In this document: piece by piece, positions 1 through 5,203 of the stretch
Layout: each line of letters opens with the position of its first letter
How positions within the stretch are numbered: the first letter of the stretch is position 1
Origin: Rhodospirillaceae bacterium
GTDB lineage: Bacteria > Pseudomonadota > Alphaproteobacteria > Rhodospirillales > Magnetospirillaceae
Assembly (NCBI GenBank): GCA_030151865.1
Contig: JASLCK010000363.1
Span: 1 to 12,493, forward strand
Reading direction: 5' to 3'
Length of the DNA stretch: 12,493 bases
Translations under genes and position numbers: made by a program
Notes under the pieces: generated by a model
Told to the model about the DNA's origin: nothing
What the model saw: the letters and a program-made list of their open reading frames with translations, nothing else
Databases searched by the model: none

Positions 1-2
1 TG

Positions 3-86
3 TCTAAGCTGGAAACGCCGGAGGCCCGCCGTTCGCGCTCGCTGGCGTTGATCAAGCAGGCCCATAAGCGCCCGATCTTCGGCTAG
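3..86 (+). CDS. 3' end of an upstream phage gene (unidentified)
   Basis: An open frame enters from the left edge and ends at TAG 84-86, giving the last 27 residues of a protein that finishes with ALIKQAHKRPIFG. The piece is basic and Arg/Ala rich. I do not recognise the family. In siphovirus gene order, the gene before the major capsid gene is usually a portal, head protease, scaffold or minor head protein, so one of these is likely, but nothing in the 27 residues decides it. GC-rich third codon positions match the downstream phage genes, which supports real coding. The start lies outside the window. Confidence 0.5.
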   Translation, partial: SKLETPEARRSRSLALIKQAHKRPIFG

Positions 87-90
87 AGCT

Positions 91-258
91 GTTTCCGTTC
101 AAACGAAAATAATGCCTCTGGCGGCGGCACCTCCGGCGCCAGCCAGGCTCAAACGCCGCTCGGGCTTGTCGTTAATGCCTCTGGCGGTGGCACCTCCGGT
201 GCCAGCCAGGCTCAAACGCCGCTCGGGCTTGTGTTCTGACTTTGTCTGAACGGAAAAC
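91..258. repeat. Inverted-repeat-bounded intergenic element
   Basis: The left end reads gtttccgttcaaac (91-104) and the right end reads gtctgaacggaaaac (244-258). These are reverse complements with one substitution and one extra A. Between them lie two near-identical 60-base direct repeats (separate entry). A small hairpin (GTTCTGAC, loop TTT, GTCTGAAC, 7 of 8 pairs, 233-251) overlaps the right end. The element sits in the gap between the upstream gene's stop and the capsid gene and holds no plausible ORF. It resembles a REP/MITE-like intergenic element. No transposase or clear target-site duplication is seen, so this class is an inference. Confidence 0.55.
110..232. repeat. Two-copy tandem repeat, 60-base unit, 63-base period
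   Basis: Unit 1 (110-169) and unit 2 (173-232) match at 58 of 60 positions and are separated by three bases. The only differences are C125 versus T188 and C137 versus T200. In unit 2 the bases around them form TGGCACC-TCC-GGTGCCA, a perfect 7-bp stem with a 3-base loop, extended by CTGGC/GCCAG across a two-base bulge. In unit 1 the same stem has two A-C mismatches exactly at these positions, so both changes alter pairing in the same hairpin. This suggests the fold matters, or that unit 2 is the fitter copy. Confidence 0.8.
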
Positions 259-287
259 CCTAATCCCTGGTCTTACCCTTTCCTGAC

Positions 288-309
288 GGGGTGGCGTGCG
301 CGCCGCCCC
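288..309 (+). other. GC-rich hairpin in capsid gene leader
   Basis: GGGG-T-GGCG, loop TGCG, CGCC-G-CCCC gives a 9-bp stem with one T-G wobble and a four-base loop. No T-tract follows directly, so it is not a terminator by itself. It lies 16 bases before the terminator-like hairpin at 326-368 and may be part of a folded leader upstream of the capsid gene. Confidence 0.5.
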
Positions 310-325
310 CTGATCTGTTTCCCCC

Positions 326-368
326 AGCCGCAACGCCTTGGCCCCTGGCCCGGTCTTGCGGCTTTTTT
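326..368 (+). terminator. Terminator-like hairpin just before capsid gene
   Basis: AGCCGCAA (326-333) pairs perfectly with TTGCGGCT (356-363) around a 22-base GC-rich loop that can pair further through GGCC repeats. A run of six T follows (363-368). This has the layout of a Rho-independent terminator. It ends only 26 bases before the capsid ATG, so the capsid Shine-Dalgarno site lies right behind it and there is no room for a promoter in between. It may be a partial terminator or attenuator, or be read through by a phage antitermination system. The 22-base loop makes it weaker than the one at 2055. Confidence 0.6.
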
Positions 369-394
369 CATGGCCGCGAAGGAGCGCCCGTTCT

Positions 395-1897
395 ATGACC
401 AATCCCACTCAAACCAGCCTGTCCAAGATCAAAGAGGCGCAGACCCGCCCGCAGATCGACGGGACGATGCAGAAGGCCTATGCCCAGAGCGGTTCGGCCA
501 CCTCGGGGCTGACCTATTACGATCTGCAGGAAGGCGCGTTGGTGCTGCAGCCGCAGATCACCCCCTTGCGCAACCGCATTCCCCGCCTTGGCTCGGGCCG
601 GGGCAGTCAGGCCAACTGGCGCGCCATCACCGGCATCAATACCACCGGCATCGGCGTCGGCGTGTCGGAAGGCAACCGAGGTGGCGTCATCGCCACCTCG
701 ACCCAGGATTTCATGGCGGCGTTCCGCGGCCTGGGCCTGGAAGATTATGTGACCTTCGAAGCCGATTATGCCGCCCAGGGCTTTGACGACGTCAAGTCGC
801 TGGCGGTTCAGGGTCTGCTGCGTGCCCTGATGATCGGCGAGGAAAAGGTGATCCTGGGCGGCAACAGCTCGATGCCGCTGGGGACCACCGCCGCCCCGGT
901 GCTGGCCGATCAGCCGACCGGCGGGTCGCTGGCCGCCGGAACCCAAATCTCGGTCCGCGTCGCCGGTCTGACCATGGACGGTTATCAGACCGCTTCGGTC
1001 CAGGGCGGGGTGCGGGCTCAGGTGGCCCGCACCAACGCCGACGGCAGTTCGGACAGCTATGGCGGCGGCACCGCCAAGCTGTCGGCGGCCGCCCAGATCG
1101 GCACGGCGGGCGACGGCAATGCCAGCCATAAGGTGACGGCTTCGGTGGCTCCGCTGCCGGGCGCTGTGGCCTATGCCTGGTTCTGGGGTGCGCCGGGCGC
1201 GGAGGTGCTGGGCGCCATCACCACCATCAACAGCGTGACCATCGCCGCCGCCGCTACCGGCAATCAGACCGCCGCCAGCCTGGGCCAGTCGGACAATTCC
1301 GCCAATAACCTGGTGTTCGACGGCCTGCTGACCCAGATCGTCAAGCCCGGCAGCAACGGTTATGTGATGACCATGCCCACCGGCAGCGCCGGTCAGGGCA
1401 CGCCGCTGACCGCCGACGGGGTGGGCGGCATCGTCGAAATCGACGCCGCCTTGCAGCATTTTTGGGACGTCTACCGCTTGTCGCCGACCAACATCTGGGT
1501 CAGCAGCCAGGAACAGCTGAACATCACCCGCAAGGTGCTGCAAGGCGGCATCGGCAGCGGCCAGCGCTTCATCGTCAATGTCGAGCAGGGCAAGGTGATG
1601 GGCGGCGATCTGGTCACCAGCTATGTCAACAAGTTCTGCATGGACGGCGGCCAGACCGTTGCGGTGCGCCCGCATCCCAACCTGCCCGCGGGCACCATCC
1701 TGTTCGACACCGACTTCTTGCCCTATCCGCTGTCGGGGGTGGCCAACATTCTGCAAATGCGCTGCCGCCGCGATTACTACCAGATCGAATGGCCGGCCAA
1801 GACCCGCCGCTATGAATACGGCGTCTATTTCGACGGCGTGCTGCAGAACTATTTCCCGCCCGCTTTCGGGATGATCACCAACATCGGCAACGGCTAA
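395..1897 (+). CDS. Phage major capsid protein
   Basis: A 500-residue protein that is the probable shell subunit of the phage head. Start ATG 395 is chosen because AAGGAG (379-384) lies 10 bases upstream; a TTG at 338 would place the start inside the preceding terminator hairpin. The N-terminal part (to about residue 165) is rich in capsid-like helix and strand patterns, including a segment with VTFEADYAAQGFDDVKSLA and GEEKVILGGNSS, typical of large HK97-fold capsid proteins. Residues about 170-305 form a Gly/Ala/Thr-rich block with alternating strands (ASVAPLPGAVAYAWFWG, AITTINSVTI) that looks like an Ig/FN3-like inserted domain, perhaps exposed on the capsid surface. The C-terminal part contains RRDYYQIEWPAKTRRYEYG. 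Position before connector and tail genes supports the call. Exact capsid family is not certain. Confidence 0.78.
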   Translation: MTNPTQTSLSKIKEAQTRPQIDGTMQKAYAQSGSATSGLTYYDLQEGALVLQPQITPLRNRIPRLGSGRGSQANWRAITGINTTGIGVGVSEGNRGGVIATSTQDFMAAFRGLGLEDYVTFEADYAAQGFDDVKSLAVQGLLRALMIGEEKVILGGNSSMPLGTTAAPVLADQPTGGSLAAGTQISVRVAGLTMDGYQTASVQGGVRAQVARTNADGSSDSYGGGTAKLSAAAQIGTAGDGNASHKVTASVAPLPGAVAYAWFWGAPGAEVLGAITTINSVTIAAAATGNQTAASLGQSDNSANNLVFDGLLTQIVKPGSNGYVMTMPTGSAGQGTPLTADGVGGIVEIDAALQHFWDVYRLSPTNIWVSSQEQLNITRKVLQGGIGSGQRFIVNVEQGKVMGGDLVTSYVNKFCMDGGQTVAVRPHPNLPAGTILFDTDFLPYPLSGVANILQMRCRRDYYQIEWPAKTRRYEYGVYFDGVLQNYFPPAFGMITNIGNG

Positions 1898-2054
1898 GAG
1901 ACCGTTCGATTCTTCTGCTGCGGCGGCTGACTGACGCGGTGGTCTGTGCTTCCGGTGCTCACGGACCGATGTCCGCTCCGCGCCGGTTCTCGACCATCAC
2001 GCCATTCAGCCCGCCGCAGCGAAGTCTCAACCAGTCTCTAAGCGACCGTTCAAT
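1894..2054. repeat. Direct-repeat-flanked palindromic spacer after capsid gene
   Basis: A 17-base direct repeat, ctaagagaccgttcgat (1894-1910) and ctaagcgaccgttcaat (2038-2054), matches at 15 of 17 positions. Copy one overlaps the capsid stop codon and copy two abuts the terminator. Between them is a long imperfect palindrome: AGAGAC/GTCTCT (1897-1902, 2034-2039), then CTTCTGCTGCGGCGGCTGA (1912-1930) against TCAGCCCGCCGCAGCGAAG (2006-2024) with one bulge on each side, then GGTGGTC with GACCATC (1938-1944, 1992-1998, one G-T pair). No credible gene is present. It could be an inserted hairpin element or a structured 3' UTR. Confidence 0.65.
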
Positions 2055-2100
2055 CGCCTTGCGCCCCTGTTCTTGCCGGAACCGGGGCGCAAGGCGTTTT
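2055..2100 (+). terminator. Strong Rho-independent terminator after capsid gene
   Basis: CGCCTTGCGCCCC (2055-2067) and GGGGCGCAAGGCG (2084-2096) are perfect reverse complements, giving a 13-bp GC-rich stem. The 16-base loop holds an inner GTTC/GAAC pair. TTTT follows at 2097-2100. This is the clearest regulatory structure in the window. It separates the abundant capsid transcript from the connector and tail genes, and it lies just upstream of the ribosome site of the 2136 gene. Confidence 0.85.
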
Positions 2101-2135
2101 GGGCAACCGACATTCTTGGAAAGGAACGGCTGATC

Positions 2136-2318
2136 ATGGCCCACCTTATCAATACCACCGGCGTCGCGTCGGTGGTCGTCAACGGCAAAACCATCAGTCC
2201 CGACCGCAACGGCGCCTGGCATGCCGAAGCTGGTCTGGTCGAACATCTGCGCCCCCATGGTCTGGTTCCGGCGGCGGAAGTGCGCCCCGAATCGGGCCTG
2301 GATCAGGACAAGGATTAA
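2136..2318 (+). CDS. Small phage structural-region protein, 60 residues
   Basis: ATG 2136 has AAGGA (2121-2125) 10 bases upstream; the first good start after the terminator. The protein has a hydrophobic strand pattern (GVASVVVNGKTISP) and a helix ending AEAGLVEHLRPHGLVPA, followed by an acidic tail. Small proteins with this shape (NGK.I.P, then a helix with a terminal G-L-V) often lie between capsid and connector genes in prophages, and may be head accessory or neck proteins. I cannot name the family with certainty. Its stop is four bases before the next ATG, and the AAGGA for that next gene lies in its own last codons, so the two are translationally close. Confidence 0.6.
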   Translation: MAHLINTTGVASVVVNGKTISPDRNGAWHAEAGLVEHLRPHGLVPAAEVRPESGLDQDKD

Positions 2319-2322
2319 GCCC

Positions 2323-2892
2323 ATGGCCTTGCCCGATCTGATCGTGTTGGCCGACGTCAAATCGTGGCTGGGTCTGACCGACCCGGCCCAGACCGAGGAC
2401 GACGCCTTGCTGGCCGCCCTGATCGCGGCGGCCAGTGCCTTTATCCGCAGCTGGTGCCGCCGCGATTTCACGGTCCAGCCTTATATCGAAACCCGCGACG
2501 GCACCGGGGGCATGCGGCTGGCGCTGACCCATACGCCGGTTCTGTCCATCGACAGCCTGTTGATCGACGGCCAGCCGGTGCCCGCCGCTCCGGCCATCGG
2601 GGCCAGCGGCTATTTCTTTACCCCGACCATGCTTTATCTGCACGGCCATCGCTTCCGGCGCGGCTTTGGCAATGTGGTGATCAGCTATCGGGCCGGGCTG
2701 GTGGAAATTCCCGCCGATCTGCAACGGGCCTGCGTCGAACTGGTGGGGTTGCGCTTCCGCGAGCGTGACCGCATCGGTCTGACCAGTCGCGCCCAGGCGG
2801 GGGAGACCACCGCCTATAGCCAAGCCGATGTGCCCGCGCCGATGCGCGTCGTACTCGACGGCTATAAGCGGATTCTGCCGCTATGCGCCTGA
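2323..2892 (+). CDS. Head-tail connector protein (gp6-like adaptor)
   Basis: A 189-residue protein expected to form a ring under the portal that joins head and tail. ATG 2323 is used because AAGGA (2310-2314) lies 8 bases upstream; the in-frame ATG at 2221 would overlap most of the preceding gene. The N-terminus has the classic connector pattern: LIVLADVKSWLGL, then an acidic stretch EDDALLAALIAAASAFIRSWCRRDF, as in Phage_connect / HK97 gp6-type proteins. The middle is strand-rich (residues about 55-125), and a C-terminal helix begins VEIPADLQRACVELVGLRFRE. It overlaps the next gene by 10 bases. In RcGTA order it corresponds to the head-tail adaptor. Confidence 0.8.
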   Translation: MALPDLIVLADVKSWLGLTDPAQTEDDALLAALIAAASAFIRSWCRRDFTVQPYIETRDGTGGMRLALTHTPVLSIDSLLIDGQPVPAAPAIGASGYFFTPTMLYLHGHRFRRGFGNVVISYRAGLVEIPADLQRACVELVGLRFRERDRIGLTSRAQAGETTAYSQADVPAPMRVVLDGYKRILPLCA

Positions 2893-3365
2893 GCATCAGC
2901 AGCACCGCCGAGCGCACCGCCCAGGATTTGCAACGGTGGGCCGGGGCCATCCCCGACCTGTTGGAAACCGCCGCCCAGGACCTGGCCCGACAGGCCGAGG
3001 ATCATATCGTCGCGGCGCTGGGGGCTGAGTTGAAAGCCCCCAGCGGACGACTGGCCCGATCCATCGAGGCCGAGGTTCTGGCGCAACCGCCCGCCGGGGC
3101 GGCGGTCCAGGTGGGCAGTGCCCTGCCTTATGCCGCCGTGCTGGAAGCCGGTTATTCCGGTACCGAGCAAGTGAGTGAGCATCTGCGGATGATGACCATG
3201 GCCTTTGGCCGTCCGGTGCCTGATCCGCGCGAGATTCTGGTCTCGGCCCATACCCGCCGGGTGACGCTGCCCGCCCATCACATCTTTTCCGCCCCGCTGG
3301 ACGCCATACAAGGCGATATCGCCCGCCGCTTCGCCGAGGCCCTTTGGCAAGGATGCCCCCCATGA
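2883..3365 (+). CDS. HK97 gp10-like neck / head closure protein
   Basis: A 160-residue protein. It starts with ATG 2883 inside the end of the connector gene. The N-terminal helix (ERTAQDLQRWAGAIPDLLE) and the sequence SGRLARSIEAEV followed by LPYAAVLEAGYSG match the usual pattern of HK97 gp10-type proteins, where S-G-x-L-x-x-S-I and a Y-A-x-x-x-E-x-G motif are typical. These act at the neck between head and tail. The C-terminus (RRVTLPAHHIFSAPLDAI) also fits, as family members often end with a proline-rich R-P-F/H-x-x-P segment. Its TGA overlaps the next ATG (ATGA). Confidence 0.72.
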   Translation: MRLSISSTAERTAQDLQRWAGAIPDLLETAAQDLARQAEDHIVAALGAELKAPSGRLARSIEAEVLAQPPAGAAVQVGSALPYAAVLEAGYSGTEQVSEHLRMMTMAFGRPVPDPREILVSAHTRRVTLPAHHIFSAPLDAIQGDIARRFAEALWQGCPP

Positions 3366-3811
3366 CCCCATCGCGTGACAGTTACTATCAAGCTCTGTTC
3401 GCCCTGTTGCAGGGGCTGAAAAGCCAAGGCGTGGTCAAGGTCTGCGACCGCAGGCTGCGCTTTTTGGACGAAATGTCGGCCAGCGAACTGCCCGCCTTGT
3501 TCATGGCGGTGGACCATCAGCAGACCGCCCAGCAACGGGGCTTGCCGCCCCGGCGCACCCTGGGGGCCAAGGTCTTTCTGTATGCCGCCAATCCCGACCG
3601 TCACACCCCGGCGGGGGTGCAGTTGAACGGCCTGATCGATGCGGTCGAACAGGCGCTGGCCCCCGATAGCCGCGCGGTCAACGGCGAGAACGTCCAGACC
3701 CTGGGCGGCAGCGTCAGTCATGCCTGGATCGAGGGCGCGATCGAGGTTTTTGAAGGCCCGCAAGGCCAGAAAGCCGCCGCCATTCTGAGCGTGCAGATGC
3801 TGCTTCCCTGA
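3362..3811 (+). CDS. Tail terminator / tail completion protein
   Basis: A 149-residue protein. Three in-frame starts exist (TTG 3344, ATG 3353, ATG 3362); 3362 is chosen because AAGGA (3349-3353) is 8 bases upstream and because it makes an ATGA overlap with the previous gene. It has an N-terminal helix (YYQALFALLQGLKS), strands around residues 20-50 (VVKVCDRRLRF, ALFMAVDHQQ), a conserved-looking LGAKVFLYA segment, and a C-terminal strand AWIEGAIEVFEG. This fits proteins that cap the tail tube at the head end. Position between the gp10-like gene and the tube gene, as in RcGTA, is the main support. Confidence 0.62.
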   Translation: MTPSRDSYYQALFALLQGLKSQGVVKVCDRRLRFLDEMSASELPALFMAVDHQQTAQQRGLPPRRTLGAKVFLYAANPDRHTPAGVQLNGLIDAVEQALAPDSRAVNGENVQTLGGSVSHAWIEGAIEVFEGPQGQKAAAILSVQMLLP

Positions 3812-3843
3812 TTTTTCCCTTTTCCTTACAGGAGTTGTTTTCC

Positions 3844-4599
3844 ATGGCCATCTATACCTTCGGCTCGGGCTCGCTTTGGGGCGTGCGCAGCGATATCGCC
3901 AACCCGACCCCCGTCAAGTTCGGCGCGCTGCACGATGTCAGCGTCGAATTCACCGCCAGTTCCAAGCAGCTTTACGGCCAGAACCAGTTCCCGCTGGCGG
4001 TGGCGCGCGGCACCGGCAAGATCACCTGCAAGGCCAAGTTCGGCCAGGTTCAGGGCCGGGCCTTCGCCGATCTGTTCTTCGGCGCGCAGATGCAGCCGGG
4101 GCAGAGTGCGACCGCCAATGGCGAGGCCGTGGCGGTGCCGTCGTCGTCGCCCTATCAGGCCAGCGTCGTCAATGCCGCCTCGTTCGTCACCGATCTGGGT
4201 GTGATCTATGCCTCCACCGGCATGGCGCTGACCCGTGTTGCCTCGGCCCCGGCGCAGGGGCAGTACAGCATTGCGGCGGGCGTCTATTCCTTTAACAGCG
4301 CCGATCAGGGGGCCGGTCTGCTGGTCAGCTATACCTACGGCGTTGCCGGATCGGGCCAGAAATTCACCCTGTCCAACCAGCAATTGGGCGTCCAGCCGGT
4401 GTTTCAGGCGGCGCTGGAAACCGTCTACAACGCCCCCGGCGGTCTGAAGAAAGCCGTGCTGACCCTGAACGCCTGTGTGTCCAACAAACTGTCGATGGCC
4501 ACCAAGCTGGACGACTTCGCCATCCCCGAACTGGATTTCGAGGCTTTCGCCGATCCGGCTGGCAATGTGCTGACCTGGTCCTTTTCGGAGGCGTCGTGA
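3844..4599 (+). CDS. Major tail tube protein
   Basis: A 251-residue protein predicted to form the tail tube. ATG 3844 has CAGGAG (3829-3834) nine bases upstream; the TTG at 3835 has no such site. The 32-base gap before it (3812-3843) holds only this site. The N-terminal part (IYTFGSGSLWGVRSDIANPTP) and strands such as KITCKAKFGQVQGRAFADLFF match tube proteins of siphoviruses. Residues about 95-165 hold an added strand-rich segment with GVIYASTGMALTRV and GQYSIAAGVYSFNSADQG, a motif common in phage virion proteins. The C-terminus reads LDDFAIPELDFEAFAD. It overlaps the chaperone gene by one base (TGATG). Confidence 0.75.
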   Translation: MAIYTFGSGSLWGVRSDIANPTPVKFGALHDVSVEFTASSKQLYGQNQFPLAVARGTGKITCKAKFGQVQGRAFADLFFGAQMQPGQSATANGEAVAVPSSSPYQASVVNAASFVTDLGVIYASTGMALTRVASAPAQGQYSIAAGVYSFNSADQGAGLLVSYTYGVAGSGQKFTLSNQQLGVQPVFQAALETVYNAPGGLKKAVLTLNACVSNKLSMATKLDDFAIPELDFEAFADPAGNVLTWSFSEAS

Positions 4600-4928
4600 T
4601 GAGCTTGGCCGACGAAACCGGCACCATCCATCTGGGCGGACGCGACTTTACCGTCCAGGCCTTCACCTTCGATCAGCTGCAACGGATGATGCCCGCCTTT
4701 GCCCGGCTGCGGCGCGGTCTGGCCGATGGTGGGTTGGAAGCCGCCCGCGACATCATCGCCGCCGCCCTGGATGACAGCCTGCCCGCCGCCGAGCTGGGTC
4801 AGCTGCGCACCAATGTGCTGGAAATCCTGGATGCGGTGCCGGTGGTGGCCCGCCTGTCGGGCTTGTCGGCCATCGGCGAAACCCTGGCCGGGGCCACCCC
4901 GGCGGGGGAGGCGAACCGGGCAGCCTGA
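4599..4928 (+). CDS. Tail assembly chaperone (gpG-like)
   Basis: A 109-residue protein that should bind tape measure and tube protein during tail assembly. ATG 4599 is chosen because GGAG (4587-4590) is 8 bases upstream; a GTG at 4596 is also in frame. The N-terminus (IHLGGRDFTVQAFTFDQLQRMMPAF) and helical rest are typical of tail chaperones found between tube and tape measure genes. It ends TGA 4926-4928. The next coding stretch is in the -1 frame and has no ATG, GTG or TTG before 4970, so this protein is likely the short, unshifted product of a gpG/gpGT-type pair. Confidence 0.7.
   Translation: MSLADETGTIHLGGRDFTVQAFTFDQLQRMMPAFARLRRGLADGGLEAARDIIAAALDDSLPAAELGQLRTNVLEILDAVPVVARLSGLSAIGETLAGATPAGEANRAA
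4904..4910 (+). promoter_or_regulatory. Candidate -1 programmed frameshift site (GGGGGAG)
   Basis: In the chaperone frame the bases read G-GGG-GAG. A one-base backward slip keeps perfect pairing for the GGG codon, and costs one mismatch for GAG (GGA). The zero-frame stop follows 16 bases later. The site is not a canonical heptamer such as lambda's GGGAAAG, so the exact slip point is uncertain; another GC-rich run just upstream could be used instead. Confidence 0.4.
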
Positions 4929-5182
4929 CGGACCAATCCATCGATTGGGACCAGCTTTACGCCCAGGTCGTGGCCTGTACCGGCTGGACCTGGGCGGAAG
5001 CGGGCCGTCTGACGCTGCCCCGCTATCGCGCCCTGCGCGCTTACTGGGATCAGCATCCGCCCCTGCCTGTGCTGTTGGAAACATGGCTGTCGGGGCCACA
5101 CCAGATGTCCTCGGCGCCAGACAAGAGCGATCCCGAGGATTTCCAGACCTTCTTTCAAGAACTCAGTCAGGCCGGTTTCTAG
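4910..5182 (+). CDS. Tail assembly chaperone extension in -1 frame (gpT-like)
   Basis: This frame encodes about 90 residues ending at TAG 5180-5182, including SIDWDQLYAQVVACTGWTWA, LTLPRYRALRAYWDQHPP and an acidic end DPEDFQTFFQELSQ. The pattern W-L-Y, T-G-W, L-T-L-P and Y-W-x-x-H-P-P resembles the second tail chaperone of GTA-like and lambda-like phages. No ATG, GTG or TTG occurs in frame from about 4790 down to GTG 4970, and starting at 4970 would cut the first helix. It is therefore probably made as a fusion to the preceding protein by -1 frameshifting; a start at CTG 4925 is possible but less likely. The start given is the estimated point of entry, not a start codon. Confidence 0.55.
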   Translation, partial: GEPGSLTDQSIDWDQLYAQVVACTGWTWAEAGRLTLPRYRALRAYWDQHPPLPVLLETWLSGPHQMSSAPDKSDPEDFQTFFQELSQAGF

Positions 5183-5203
5183 GACCGGCGCAAAGGGCCG
5201 ATC

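Noticed and set aside
110..232. Possible CRISPR array
   Set aside because: Only two 60-base repeats with a three-base gap; no spacers of normal length and no cas genes.
233..270. Possible sigma70 promoter (TTGTCT ... TAATCC)
   Set aside because: The spacing between the boxes is about 13 bases, too short; no other combination gives a convincing pair.
338..394. Upstream TTG start adding 19 residues to the capsid protein
   Set aside because: It lies in the loop of the terminator-like hairpin, while ATG 395 has an AAGGAG site at good spacing.
368..1756. 462-residue minus-strand frame over the capsid gene
   Set aside because: Low-complexity Gly/His/Arg/Ala composition typical of antisense shadow; the plus-strand capsid gene explains the region.
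1939..2133. Small open frame of 64 codons in the spacer after the capsid gene
   Set aside because: It runs through the palindrome and the terminator stem, has no ribosome site and a Ser/Arg/Pro-rich shadow-like composition.
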